A DNA stretch of 64,000 nt, from the NCBI GenBank assembly GCA_017618195.1, contig JAFZUW010000010.1:34690-98689 (forward strand), read 5' to 3'. The translations under genes and the position numbers were made by a program. Below the pieces are notes generated by a model that saw only the letters and a list, made by a program, of their open reading frames with translations, was not told the DNA's origin and searched no databases. Below are positions 41,461-50,445 of this stretch, piece after piece (position 1 is the stretch's first letter; each line of letters starts with the position of its first letter). The stretch is from Lachnospiraceae bacterium. GTDB taxonomy: Bacteria; Bacillota; Clostridia; Lachnospirales; Lachnospiraceae.

Positions 41461-42348
41461 ATGAAAAAACTGATTTTGATTTGTCAGAATATTTCTTATT
41501 TAAAACAATTGACGGATGTCCTTCCGAAATATCTTTCAAGAGAATGGACGGTTTCCGGATTTGAGAGGAAAGAAGAGTCCCCGGAAGTAAAAGGGACTGC
41601 GGCAGTTGTGCTTGCAGAGGTACCTGCAGAGGAACGAGTCGTATTTGCCCGAAGATGGGAAGGCAGCACGCTATTGTGGCTCACAAACATGAAGACGGGA
41701 GCGGAGAACGAAGTGTTCATGTACGGCACGGTTTCTTCAATTGCCGAAAAGGTTTGCGAGGCATGTGACGGTTCCGGAAAGAGATCCCTCCGTGAACCGG
41801 ACGGGCAGGAACTCCGGGTACACGGATATGCGGCTTCGGAAGGCGGATGCGGATGTACGACCGAGGCATACCGGAAAGCGGTTTTGATGGCGGCATCCGG
41901 GAAAACGGCATTTCTTTGCATGGACCGGACGCCGGGCATTGCGGAGCTGCCGGACCAAGACGGAGGAGTCAGCGAACTGGTGTATCTTCTGCAGGAATAC
42001 GGAAAGTCCTGGACGGAACATATGAAATACTGCGCGAAATCAACGGGCGCACTGACCGTATTTGCCGGAGTACGGCGTACGGACGACACGGCGCTTTTTC
42101 GGGAATCGGAGTCGGAGGCTTTTCTGGCCGGACTCCGCGAGAAGGAATACCGGAATCTGATCATCGATTTCGGAACCGGCGGAACCGAAGATCTGATGAC
42201 GAGATGTGACGTTATCTGGTCCTGTGGGGGCAGGAACAAGGAGAAGTTAAAGGCACTGGAAAGGCAGGCGGAAAGCGGGGGCTTCCGCGACCGCCTGCGT
42301 CCGGTGAAGGAAAGTTCGGAGGAGAAAACCGATGGCATTGCCACGTGA
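41461..42348 (+). CDS. TadZ/CpaE-like protein with eroded ATPase motif
   Basis: 295 residues. The first 110 resemble an atypical receiver domain (KLILICQNISYLKQLTDVLPKYL). The rest resembles a MinD/ParA-type fold: the P-loop position reads SEGGCGCTTEAYRKA, where the catalytic Lys of GGxGKT is replaced by Cys, and later blocks (NLIIDFGTGG, DVIWSCGG) match the switch regions. TadZ proteins position the pilus secretion machine at the pole or membrane. Loss of the P-loop Lys predicts no ATP hydrolysis, as is known for some TadZ proteins. It is first in the tad operon and overlaps tadA by 17 bases. The family call rests on position and faint similarity. Confidence 0.68.
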   Translation: MKKLILICQNISYLKQLTDVLPKYLSREWTVSGFERKEESPEVKGTAAVVLAEVPAEERVVFARRWEGSTLLWLTNMKTGAENEVFMYGTVSSIAEKVCEACDGSGKRSLREPDGQELRVHGYAASEGGCGCTTEAYRKAVLMAASGKTAFLCMDRTPGIAELPDQDGGVSELVYLLQEYGKSWTEHMKYCAKSTGALTVFAGVRRTDDTALFRESESEAFLAGLREKEYRNLIIDFGTGGTEDLMTRCDVIWSCGGRNKEKLKALERQAESGGFRDRLRPVKESSEEKTDGIAT

Positions 42349-43576
42349 GGAACGAAGAAACCGGTTTCGAACGCTGGTGCTTCGGCAGGTTGACGGTTCG
42401 AAGGAGATGGACGATGAAGATCTCCGTCTGCTGATCGAGAATGTCATTCGTGAAACCTGTACGAAAGAAGAGGCGCTCAGCGTCCGGGAGCGGCGCGAGA
42501 CGAAGAAGGACGTATTCGATTCCCTCCGCAGATTGGACGTTTTGCAGGATTATATGGAAGACGCGTCGATCACCGAGATTATGGTGAACGGACCGGACGG
42601 AATCTTCTATGAAAAAGACGGCTGCCTATTCCAAAGCGGACGGCGGTTTTATGACCGGAAACGGCTTGAGGATGTCATCCAGAAGATAGCGGCCGGAGTG
42701 AACAGGGTGATCAACGAAGCCAACCCCATCGTTGATGCCAGGCTGGAGGACGGATCCAGGGTGAATGCCGTCCTTCCGCCGGTATCGCTTTCGGGGCCGG
42801 CGCTTACGATCCGGAAATTCCCGAAAGACCGTATTACGATGGAACGGCTGATCGCTATGGAATCCATCACGCCAGAGGCGGCAGAGTATCTGAAGGTGCT
42901 GGTGCGTTCCGGATATAACATTTTCGTAAGCGGCGGCACGGGCGTCGGAAAGACGACATTTTTAAATGTTCTGTCGGACTTTATCCCGCCGAACGAGCGG
43001 ATCATCACGATCGAAGACTCTGCCGAGCTGCAGATTTCCAACATCCCGAATCTCGTACGGATGGAGATGCGGAATGCGAACATGGAAGGAAATCATGCGG
43101 TCACGATACGGGATTTGATTAAAACGTCTTTAAGAATGAGGCCGAGCAGGATTATCGTCGGCGAGGTCAGGGATGCAGCTTCAATAGACATGCTGCAATC
43201 GCTTAATACGGGACATAACGGCATGAGCACGGGGCATGCGAATTCGCCTGCCGACATGCTTTCGAGACTGGAAACGATGGTTCTCCTCGGGGAGGATATC
43301 CCGCTTCTCGCGATCCGCAAACAGATTGCATCCGCAATCGATATCATTATTCAGCTTTCCCGTCTCAGGGATAAGACGCGAAGAGTGACGGAGATTGTGG
43401 AAGTAACCGCATGTGTTAACGGAGAGATTGAACTGAATCCGCTGTTTCGCTTCCGCGAAGAAGGGGAAGACGAAAACGGCCGGATCATAGGCAGACTCGG
43501 ATATCTCGGGAGAAAACTTCAGAAACGCGGCAAGCTGCTTGCCGCCGGGGAGGGAGAATGCTTGCCGATTATCTGA
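42332..43576 (+). CDS. tadA: Tad pilus assembly ATPase (TadA/CpaF family)
   Basis: 414 residues. N-terminal domain with the CpaF block DYMEDASITEIMVNGPDGIFYEKDG and VNRVINEANPIVDARLEDGSRVNAVLPP, then the secretion ATPase core: Walker A GGTGVGKTT (Lys207), ERIITIEDSAELQI (Asp box), Walker B-like RPSRIIVGEVRD and the His box TGHNGMSTGHANSP. It powers assembly and probably retraction of Tad pili on the cytoplasmic face. It overlaps the genes on both sides, which indicates translational coupling in the tad operon. Confidence 0.95.
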   Translation: MALPREERRNRFRTLVLRQVDGSKEMDDEDLRLLIENVIRETCTKEEALSVRERRETKKDVFDSLRRLDVLQDYMEDASITEIMVNGPDGIFYEKDGCLFQSGRRFYDRKRLEDVIQKIAAGVNRVINEANPIVDARLEDGSRVNAVLPPVSLSGPALTIRKFPKDRITMERLIAMESITPEAAEYLKVLVRSGYNIFVSGGTGVGKTTFLNVLSDFIPPNERIITIEDSAELQISNIPNLVRMEMRNANMEGNHAVTIRDLIKTSLRMRPSRIIVGEVRDAASIDMLQSLNTGHNGMSTGHANSPADMLSRLETMVLLGEDIPLLAIRKQIASAIDIIIQLSRLRDKTRRVTEIVEVTACVNGEIELNPLFRFREEGEDENGRIIGRLGYLGRKLQKRGKLLAAGEGECLPII

Positions 43577-44271
43577 AAATGATATTGAAAAACCTGATAT
43601 TTGTTATTGTTTCCGGGATTCTGTTCTTTCGAACGCCTTGGTGCATTCTGTGGCTCGGTCCTTATCTTCTGTACCGCCTTCACCAAGACCGGAAAACAGT
43701 TGAGATCCGCCGCAGGCAGCTGCTTGCATCCCAGTTCCGGGACGGGCTGCAGTGTATGCTTTCTTCCCTGGAAGCAGGCTATAGCATCGAAAACAGCGTC
43801 AACAATGCCGTAGAGGATCTCAGGGTGATGTTCGACGAGAATGCGCCGATAGCGGCGTCATTCCGGAGGATGAGCCACAGGCTCAAAAACGGCGAAGACG
43901 CGGAGACGGTGATCCGCGAATTCGGAGATCGGAGCGGGGTGGAAGACATACGGAGTTTCTCCGTTGTCTTCGCCATCGCCAACCGCTCGGGCGGAGATCT
44001 TGTATATGTGATCCGCTCGGTGAATGACACGCTGTACCGCAAGCAGGAGGTTATGCGAGAGATTCAGACGGTTCTGCTTGCGAAACAGCTTGAAGTCACG
44101 ATCATGCGGTGGATGCCGTTTGCCATCCTGGCATATTTCGGCCTCTTTGCGCCGGCTTTTTTGGAGCCCTTATACGAGGGAATAATCGGCAGAATCATCA
44201 TGCTGATTGTCTATATATGCTATCTGATCTGCTGTCGGTACGCAGAGAAGATTGCCGACATTTCTATTTGA
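43558..44271 (+). CDS. tadB: Tad pilus platform protein TadB-like (type II secretion F domain)
   Basis: 237 residues. Helices at about 10-30 near the N-terminus and two at the C-terminus (WMPFAILAYFGLFAPAFLEPLYEGIIGRIIMLIVYICYLI). Between them is the T2SSF cytoplasmic bundle with LQCMLSSLEAGYSIENSVNNAV and LIYVIRSVNDTL-type blocks. It is the inner platform on which TadA works. The start lies in the end of tadA behind GGGGAGGG. The protein is shorter than many TadB proteins but complete. Confidence 0.9.
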   Translation: MLADYLKMILKNLIFVIVSGILFFRTPWCILWLGPYLLYRLHQDRKTVEIRRRQLLASQFRDGLQCMLSSLEAGYSIENSVNNAVEDLRVMFDENAPIAASFRRMSHRLKNGEDAETVIREFGDRSGVEDIRSFSVVFAIANRSGGDLVYVIRSVNDTLYRKQEVMREIQTVLLAKQLEVTIMRWMPFAILAYFGLFAPAFLEPLYEGIIGRIIMLIVYICYLICCRYAEKIADISI

Positions 44272-44293
44272 CGGAAGGGGGTGGAGAGGTTTT

Positions 44294-45745
44294 ATGGCAG
44301 TTATCCTGACAGCAGCCGTACTGACGGTTCTCGGAGCAGTCTTTGCGGCAGCCGGATATTGCATCCTTTTCCGAAAAGGAAATCCGGACGGAATCCTGCT
44401 TAAGGAAGCCGGAAAGGGGATTCTCGCCGGCGGCTACCTGTTCTGCCTGTGGAAGCGAAGGTTTCTTCGTAAAGTCCGGCTTCAGAAGAGGGACGAGCAA
44501 TTCTACCGTTCCATGTATGTGAACGAGAGTCCCGAACTGAAACGGCTTTGCAGGGAATGCAGACAGGGTTTGACGGTATTCGGAATTCTCAGCGGATTCG
44601 GCGCCTTGATGATGCTTCTCGGAGTACGGGGAGTGTTCTCGGACGTACGCGTGGAAGGGTTTCAGAGACCCGGAAGCGGAACCGAGGTATATCATCTGAA
44701 GGCGGTCTATCAAGAGGAAGAATACGAAATGGACATCTCTATCCGGGAGCGCACGCTTCGCGAAAGCGAGGTTCTGGCGGCATGGGATGAAGCGAAGGAA
44801 ACGCTGCCATCGGAAATTCTCGGATCCAATCCGAATGCCGATGAGGTAAGTTCGCGTCTGAATCTGCCGAAGAAGCTTCCCGGGACAAATGTGGATCTCG
44901 TTTGGATGTCTTCGGATTACCGGACCGTTGATCACGACGGACGGGTTTATCCGTCCAATGTTCCGGCGGAAGGAACGGTCGTTACCGTAACGGCACGGTT
45001 AAAATACGGCGCGATAACGGAGTTTTTTGACATTCCGGTCCGCGTGGTACGGGGAAACGGTGGAATGGATATCGGTGAAATGCTGCAGGAAGAACTGGAA
45101 AAAAGCGATGCGGACCAGAGTTACGAAACAACCTTGGAGTTGCCGACCGACATGGGGGAATCCCCGATAATATTTTACAAAAAGAAGAGCAGAACGCCAT
45201 GGCTTTTCGCGAGTCTCCTGATTTTGTTTTTGTGCGGACTGACAGCCAAGTGGGTGTCCGAAGAGAAACAGATGCGGAAGGAGCGGGAGGATCAGTTACT
45301 GCGAGACTATCCTGACCTGGTCAGCAAAATTACTCTGTTAATGCAGGCGGGTCTTACGCTGAGATCCGCCTGGGACAGAATTACGGAAGATTATATTACA
45401 TCCCGGAAGAGTGAAACGACACGGTATGTTTACGAAGAAATGAGGAATACAAGAAACCGGCTGAATGCCGGGATTCCGGAGGAGACCGCCTATGAGGAGT
45501 TCGGGCGGAACTGCGGAAACATCCGGTATTTACGGTTGTCGTCGGTTCTGGTGCAGAACCTCAAAAAAGGAACCGGCGGGCTGATCCCGCTGTTAAGAAA
45601 AGAAGCGGCCGAAGCATTTGCCGACCGCAGGGAGCGGGTAAAGCAAAGCGGCGAGGAAGCGGGGACCAAACTGCTGGTCCCGATGGCAGGCATTCTTGTT
45701 CTGATCCTCGCAATCATTATGATACCGGCATTTATGAGTTTTTAG
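44294..45745 (+). CDS. tadC: Tad pilus platform protein TadC-like with an added N-terminal extracytoplasmic region
   Basis: 483 residues. The last 180 or so form a T2SSF domain (DLVSKITLLMQAGLTLRSAWDRI, NIRYLRLSSVLVQNLKKG) and a final helix (GILVLILAIIMIPAFMSF). Before it comes a region with helices near 5-25, about 105-125 and about 310-326, and a beta-rich domain of about 180 residues between the last two (YHLKAVYQEEEYEMDISI...VVTVTARLKYGAI). This domain is larger than in ordinary TadC and probably faces outside. The ATG at 44294 follows GGAGAGG. Part of the tad operon, 22 bases after tadB. Confidence 0.85.
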   Translation: MAVILTAAVLTVLGAVFAAAGYCILFRKGNPDGILLKEAGKGILAGGYLFCLWKRRFLRKVRLQKRDEQFYRSMYVNESPELKRLCRECRQGLTVFGILSGFGALMMLLGVRGVFSDVRVEGFQRPGSGTEVYHLKAVYQEEEYEMDISIRERTLRESEVLAAWDEAKETLPSEILGSNPNADEVSSRLNLPKKLPGTNVDLVWMSSDYRTVDHDGRVYPSNVPAEGTVVTVTARLKYGAITEFFDIPVRVVRGNGGMDIGEMLQEELEKSDADQSYETTLELPTDMGESPIIFYKKKSRTPWLFASLLILFLCGLTAKWVSEEKQMRKEREDQLLRDYPDLVSKITLLMQAGLTLRSAWDRITEDYITSRKSETTRYVYEEMRNTRNRLNAGIPEETAYEEFGRNCGNIRYLRLSSVLVQNLKKGTGGLIPLLRKEAAEAFADRRERVKQSGEEAGTKLLVPMAGILVLILAIIMIPAFMSF

Positions 45746-45763
45746 CCGGAGAAAGGAAAGACC

Positions 45764-45961
45764 ATGAAAAAAAGACTTCAAAAGATAAAGGACACTTTTC
45801 GCGGATTTGCGGAAGATCAAAGCGGAATCGGGGTTGTCGAGATCATTCTGATCCTCGTGATCGTCATCGGACTCGTTTTGATCTTTAAAAACGAAATCAC
45901 ATCAATCATTAACAGCGCCTTTGACTCCATCAAATCGGATTCCGGCGCGATATTACGATGA
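45764..45961 (+). CDS. flp: Flp-type major pilin (Flp1-like)
   Basis: 65 residues. A charged start (MKKRLQKIKDTFRGFAEDQSG) is followed by IGVVEIILILVIVIGLVLIF: a class III/IV pilin-type junction with Gly before the hydrophobic helix and Glu at position 5 or so of the mature protein. The short tail ends SDSGAILR. The prepilin peptidase at 49284 would cleave after the Gly. This is the probable main subunit of the Tad pilus. Only one such small pilin gene is present. GGAGAAAGGAAAG stands before the ATG. Confidence 0.9.
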   Translation: MKKRLQKIKDTFRGFAEDQSGIGVVEIILILVIVIGLVLIFKNEITSIINSAFDSIKSDSGAILR

Positions 45962-48204
45962 AAAGGCGGTTGAACGGCGCGGTCACGGTGCTGTTTTCCT
46001 TTGTCCTTGTCCTGCTGTTGTCTCTCGTACTGGTAAGTGTCGAATCGGCGAGGCAGCAGGCGGCCGTGGCTGTTCTTCAGACGGAAGTCTCGTTGTCGAT
46101 GGATTCGTTAGCGGGACAGTATTATACGCCGTTATTTGACCGCTACGGCATTTACGGGCTGTTCGGGGAAGATGTGAGCCGGTCGCTGTCTACGTATCTG
46201 CGCGGAAGCGTCAACCCGGTTTCGGATCTGCCTGAGGATTGTTCAGGCGACGGATCATCCGGATACAGCTTTGCATTTGCCGAACCGGAAGTGAAGATTG
46301 AGAAGAAACTGAGCTTAATCGATTTGGACGGCGATTTGATGCGGAAGCAGATGATCGCAGCGGGTGCGGTAAGCGGAGCAGAGGAACTGGTCGAAGAACT
46401 GTTAGAGGCGCTCAATCTGTTAAAGGAACAGGAGAAGGGGCTTGAACTGTTAGAGGAGAAGGCGCGGTCCGAAGAAAAGCTTACGGCAATGGAACTGCTT
46501 CTTTTACGGTATATAACTGTGCTGGACGGAATCCCGACCAATTACGGAGGAATCGTATGCGATAAGGACGGAAAAGTTCATCCAGAGCGTTTTTTTGCCA
46601 AGACGCTGACCGGCTTTGAACCGACCAGGGAAGCGGTGGCGGTGGACTCGTTTGCCATGTATCTGTACCTGCAGCCGCAGTACAATAATCTGCTCGACCT
46701 GATTGACAATCTGCGGGCGGACAGGGAAGACTTTGAAACCGGTGTATATGGCGTCGAAGCGGACGAGTGGGAGTTTCGGGAACTCGGCGTGATACGTTCC
46801 ATGTTTGACCGGACGATTGCCAAGAATGACGAAGCAATCACCGTTTTGAGTCAAATGATCATGCTGCAGGAGGAACTGAAACCGCTTCTTAAGGATTATG
46901 AGGAGAAGCTTGAAAATGCCGAAGGAGTGCTTTCGGAAGAATGGATAACCGCGCTCGGGGAAAGCATCGATACGATGCGCAAATACATCGGACAATCCGG
47001 GGATTTCTATGATTTCCGCGCGATGCGTCTGCGCCTTGAAAAGAACCGCGATATACTCCGTCAGGTAAAAGCCTCTTTGGAAGAATATGCAAAAAGTACT
47101 CCGGACAGCTGGAGGGAGATTCTCGCACGGGCGGAAACAGAAGCAAAACAGCTTTCGTTCGAAGGACTGAGCATCCGCTATACCGGGATGCGAAGAACCG
47201 TCTCCGTCAAGGAGAGTGTCTGGAATGCGTTTCGAAACATTCTGCTGCAGGGAATCACGTCGGGGATTCTCGAATCCGATGAAATGTCCGTAAAGAAGAT
47301 AAGCGGATGGCAGCTGCCGTCGCAAACAATCGGGTCGGATGCATTTGATCTTTTTGACCTCTCATTTTCCGAAGATATCGGAGGAATCGGAGAGAATAAC
47401 TTCTGGAGGATCATACGGGAATTCAAACTTTCCGACGTCTCGGAGCTTTTACGGCGCGGGGCGGAGGCGCTGACGGAGAAATTCCTGGTTGCAGGGTACG
47501 CGAAGGCGTATTTTCCGGATTACAGTACGGATCTTTCGGAAGAAAAAGGGAACGCGCTTGATTATCAGATGGAGTATCTCCTGTTCGGAAAGAAAAGCGA
47601 TCCGGACAATCTTAGGAGAGCGGCCGCATGCATACTCGGAGTACGGCTGCTGCTGAACCTGGTCCATACGTTTACGAATCCGATGAAGAAATCAAGGGCA
47701 ATGACGACTGCAATAGAGATATTCGGGGACAAACTCCCGTTTCTGGTCAGAACATGCCAATATGTGATCCTGTTCGCATGGGCGCTTCAGAACGCCAAGC
47801 TGGAGGCTGCGGAAATACTGAAAGGGAAGAAGGTACCGTTTTTAGTGACAACGATGTCGTTTCAGGTCACTTATGAGGAGATTCTTTCCATGGACAAAAA
47901 AACGCGGTTTGAGCGCGCGGAGCAGTATGAAGATGCTGCCGGGATCGCGCCTTCATACGGAACATATCTGACTCTGTTTCTCCTGCTTACGAAGGAACAA
48001 AGCATCGTAATGCGTTCCATGGATCTGATGCAGGAGAACATCCGATTGTCGGACAATCCGGATTTTCGGATTGCCGACTGTCTGTGCGGCGCTGCCGTAT
48101 CGGTTCGCGCCCGTCTTCCGGGCAAATACACGGATATTCCGACGATAGGTTTCGGAGGCTATAACGGTTGTACCGTAGAAGCATTCGGAACATTCTTATA
48201 CTAG
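45958..48204 (+). CDS. DUF5702-like/TadG-like large envelope protein of the Tad locus
   Basis: 748 residues. Starts MKRRLNGAVTVLFSFVLVLLLSLVLVSVESARQQ, one membrane helix with a pseudopilin-like polar start, then an outside part of about 710 residues rich in helices and Glu/Leu repeats (EELVEELLEALNLLKEQEKGLELLEEKA). A second hydrophobic patch near 600 (ACILGVRLLLNLVHTF) is only moderately hydrophobic. Proteins of this kind are found in Clostridia Tad loci and are grouped as DUF5702; the function may be like TadG, an anchor or tip protein. It overlaps the pilin gene by 4 bases (ATGA), suggesting coupled synthesis. Confidence 0.8.
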   Translation: MKRRLNGAVTVLFSFVLVLLLSLVLVSVESARQQAAVAVLQTEVSLSMDSLAGQYYTPLFDRYGIYGLFGEDVSRSLSTYLRGSVNPVSDLPEDCSGDGSSGYSFAFAEPEVKIEKKLSLIDLDGDLMRKQMIAAGAVSGAEELVEELLEALNLLKEQEKGLELLEEKARSEEKLTAMELLLLRYITVLDGIPTNYGGIVCDKDGKVHPERFFAKTLTGFEPTREAVAVDSFAMYLYLQPQYNNLLDLIDNLRADREDFETGVYGVEADEWEFRELGVIRSMFDRTIAKNDEAITVLSQMIMLQEELKPLLKDYEEKLENAEGVLSEEWITALGESIDTMRKYIGQSGDFYDFRAMRLRLEKNRDILRQVKASLEEYAKSTPDSWREILARAETEAKQLSFEGLSIRYTGMRRTVSVKESVWNAFRNILLQGITSGILESDEMSVKKISGWQLPSQTIGSDAFDLFDLSFSEDIGGIGENNFWRIIREFKLSDVSELLRRGAEALTEKFLVAGYAKAYFPDYSTDLSEEKGNALDYQMEYLLFGKKSDPDNLRRAAACILGVRLLLNLVHTFTNPMKKSRAMTTAIEIFGDKLPFLVRTCQYVILFAWALQNAKLEAAEILKGKKVPFLVTTMSFQVTYEEILSMDKKTRFERAEQYEDAAGIAPSYGTYLTLFLLLTKEQSIVMRSMDLMQENIRLSDNPDFRIADCLCGAAVSVRARLPGKYTDIPTIGFGGYNGCTVEAFGTFLY

Positions 48205-48366
48205 ACTCCTGATTGTATCATCCTGCAAGACTGTCCCGGCCGCAAAGGTTTCGGGCCGGGGCGGAATTTGCAGGACATGCTGCCGGCTGCGACGGCCGTT
48301 TCGGTCTTGGTTTTTCTTCACTCTCTCCGGGACAAGACGGGAACGGTTATCGGAGGTGACAGCGAT

Positions 48367-49287
48367 ATGAAGGAACGGGAACACAACAGCCTTAACAGAG
48401 AGTCCGGTATACGATGGGAATACGCCGGTTCGGCCGAGAGCGTCGTTATTCCGAGGCGAAAAGGGTCGCTGACCGTGGAGGCGGCGCTTGTTGTCCCGAT
48501 CTCTTTTCTGGCAGTTATCCTGTTTTTCAACCTGTTTTTGTTTCTGCAGGTACAGGTCCGTGTGGAGAAAGAACTGACGGAGATTACCAGAGAGCTGATG
48601 CCGGTCGGAACGATCCTTTCAAAAGTGACGGAGACCGGAAGCGGTTCCCCGGAAGAAAAGAACGGTACGGAGCGACTGCTTCGTAAGCTCGGTACGGAAG
48701 GATATCTCACGCTCCGCATCTCGGAGCGGCTGGAAAAGGAAAAATGGCTCCGGCTGATTCAAAACGGGACGGACGGATTTTCCTTTATCGGTTCGTCAAT
48801 CTATGAGAACGGAATGGATATCCGGATTTTTGTCAGTTATGCGTTCCAGCCGGACAGCGGGGTATTTCACTGGGGCGGAATTCCCGTGAAGCAGCAGGTT
48901 GTTGCGAGGGGATTCGGCGGCGCAGGGCGTACTCCGGCCCCGCAGAGACCGGAGGAAGAGCAGGATGATGAAAATGTGGTTTATGTTGCGGACAACGCTA
49001 CGGTGTTTCACCGGAAGGCGGACTGTACATACCTGAAGATTACGGTGCGAACCGTTTCCGCGGAACAGCTTCCGAAGGAGCGGAATTCTTCCGGAGGCAA
49101 ATACTACGCCTGCGAATACTGCGGGGATAGCACGGCGATCATATATTACATTGCCGAATACGGAGACCGTTACCACACGACCGTTTCCTGCAGGTCGCTT
49201 CGAAGAAGCGTATCGGAAATATCGGAAGAGGAAGCGCTGGAACGGGGACTTCGTGCCTGCAGCAAATGCGGAGGAGCGGCGGAATGA
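48367..49287 (+). CDS. TadE-like pseudopilin fused to two cysteine-rich (Ada-like zinc) repeats
   Basis: 306 residues. A leader of about 35 residues ends RRKGSLTVEAALVVPISFLAVILFFNLFLF, the TadE-type pseudopilin signature. A middle region of about 140 residues ends in a Pro-rich linker (RTPAPQRPEEEQDDE). The last 100 residues hold two similar units: FHRKADCTYLKITVRTV...YACEYCG and YHTTVSCRSLRRSVSEI...RACSKCG. Each has His, a lone Cys and a CxxC, like the small Ada-type metal-binding repeat. A pseudopilin with such metal-site repeats outside the cell is unusual. ATG at 48367 is preceded by GGAGGTGA; the longer frame from 48268 has no such site. Overlaps the next gene by ATGA. Confidence 0.82.
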   Translation: MKEREHNSLNRESGIRWEYAGSAESVVIPRRKGSLTVEAALVVPISFLAVILFFNLFLFLQVQVRVEKELTEITRELMPVGTILSKVTETGSGSPEEKNGTERLLRKLGTEGYLTLRISERLEKEKWLRLIQNGTDGFSFIGSSIYENGMDIRIFVSYAFQPDSGVFHWGGIPVKQQVVARGFGGAGRTPAPQRPEEEQDDENVVYVADNATVFHRKADCTYLKITVRTVSAEQLPKERNSSGGKYYACEYCGDSTAIIYYIAEYGDRYHTTVSCRSLRRSVSEISEEEALERGLRACSKCGGAAE

Positions 49288-49718
49288 GGCTTGGAGTAAT
49301 GTTTTGGTATATTACCGGAATGACAATTTGGGGAAGCGTTTCGGATATCCGAAAAAAGACCGTTTCGCTTCTGTTCCTGCTGCTTACAGGTGCAGGGGTT
49401 ATTCCTATTGCCGTATGGGAGCGGAATATTCCTTTTGCGGCCCGGCTGTGTGGGATTGCGCTCGGAGGAGTATTCTTCCTGATCGGGTTTCTCACGAAGG
49501 AAGCAGTCGGAAAAGGAGACGCGGCGATGATCGGAATATGCGGGGCGGCGTTGGGATTGTCCGCAACCGTAATGGTTTTATGTATCGGACTGGTTTTCGC
49601 ATCAATTGTTTCGCTGCTGCTTTTATGCCTTGGGAAGGCGGGGAGAAAGAGCAGGATTCCGTTCTTTCCGTTCCTTGCAATGGGGGAACTGACGACGGCG
49701 CTTTTCGTCCTGTTATGA
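49284..49718 (+). CDS. A24-family prepilin peptidase (TadV/CpaA-like)
   Basis: 144 residues with about five to six helices and no N-methyltransferase domain, as in CpaA. The two catalytic aspartates are Asp21 in VSDIRKK and Asp79 in the GKGD motif. It cleaves the leader of the Flp pilin and of the TadE-like proteins at the inner face of the membrane. The start overlaps the preceding stop by ATGA behind GGAGGAG, so it is coupled to the pseudopilin gene. Confidence 0.93.
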   Translation: MRLGVMFWYITGMTIWGSVSDIRKKTVSLLFLLLTGAGVIPIAVWERNIPFAARLCGIALGGVFFLIGFLTKEAVGKGDAAMIGICGAALGLSATVMVLCIGLVFASIVSLLLLCLGKAGRKSRIPFFPFLAMGELTTALFVLL

Positions 49719-49734
49719 AAGGGAGGATTGGAAA

Positions 49735-50427
49735 ATGCTTATAAAAAGGTTTACGGAAGTGACGCCCCGCTGCGGTGAAAGAATCCGCAGCGGGACCGAA
49801 AGAGCGTACAGTCGAACCGCGGAAACACATTGCGGAATCGGAAGATCAAACGGCTTAAACGCATCTTATACGGTGGAGGCGACGTTTATCATTCCGATCG
49901 TTACGGTTATCATCGTGCTGTTGATTTCCGAGACGCTTTTTTACCGCGATATTCTTACGGCCGAGAGGGCGGCGATGAATGCGGCCGAAAACGGACTCCG
50001 CTATGCGGCGGCCGATGCGGCATTCGGAAAAGCGGACTGGGATTATTCGCATATGTCGTCTGCCGGAGTATCCGGTATGCTGCTGCATCGGATCAGGGCG
50101 AAAGACCGGCAGAAGATCGAAGAATATGCGACGGAGAAACTTAAGGAGAATCTGTGGTTTGCCGTTCCGGGACCGGTTACGGCGGAATCCGACGGTGACA
50201 ACATTACGGTTTCGGTCACAATTACTGCCAGAGACGGCATTTTGGCTGTGTTCCGGCCGCTGAACAAAGGTCTGTTTGCGCGGACGGTCTCGGTTACCGC
50301 ATCCGGTCATGACGCTCCGGGCGCAAACCGAATACTTGTCGCCGCATGGGAAACCGGAGACCGGACAAAAGGCGTTTCCGAGGTCCTAGATAAGATTCAG
50401 ACGATTATTGAAAAAGTGCTTGGGTAG
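49735..50427 (+). CDS. TadE/TadF-like pseudopilin
   Basis: 230 residues. The leader of about 42 residues ends with a pilin-like junction: LNASYTVEATFIIPIVTVIIVLLISETLFY, polar then hydrophobic with Glu shortly after the cut site. A soluble domain follows with TAERAAMNAAENGLRYAA and mixed beta structure (ESDGDNITVSVTITARDGI). It is a second minor pseudopilin of the tad operon, without the Cys repeats of the protein at 48367. Start behind GGGAGG. Confidence 0.85.
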   Translation: MLIKRFTEVTPRCGERIRSGTERAYSRTAETHCGIGRSNGLNASYTVEATFIIPIVTVIIVLLISETLFYRDILTAERAAMNAAENGLRYAAADAAFGKADWDYSHMSSAGVSGMLLHRIRAKDRQKIEEYATEKLKENLWFAVPGPVTAESDGDNITVSVTITARDGILAVFRPLNKGLFARTVSVTASGHDAPGANRILVAAWETGDRTKGVSEVLDKIQTIIEKVLG

Positions 50428-50445
50428 CTACGGAAAGGAGAGGAT

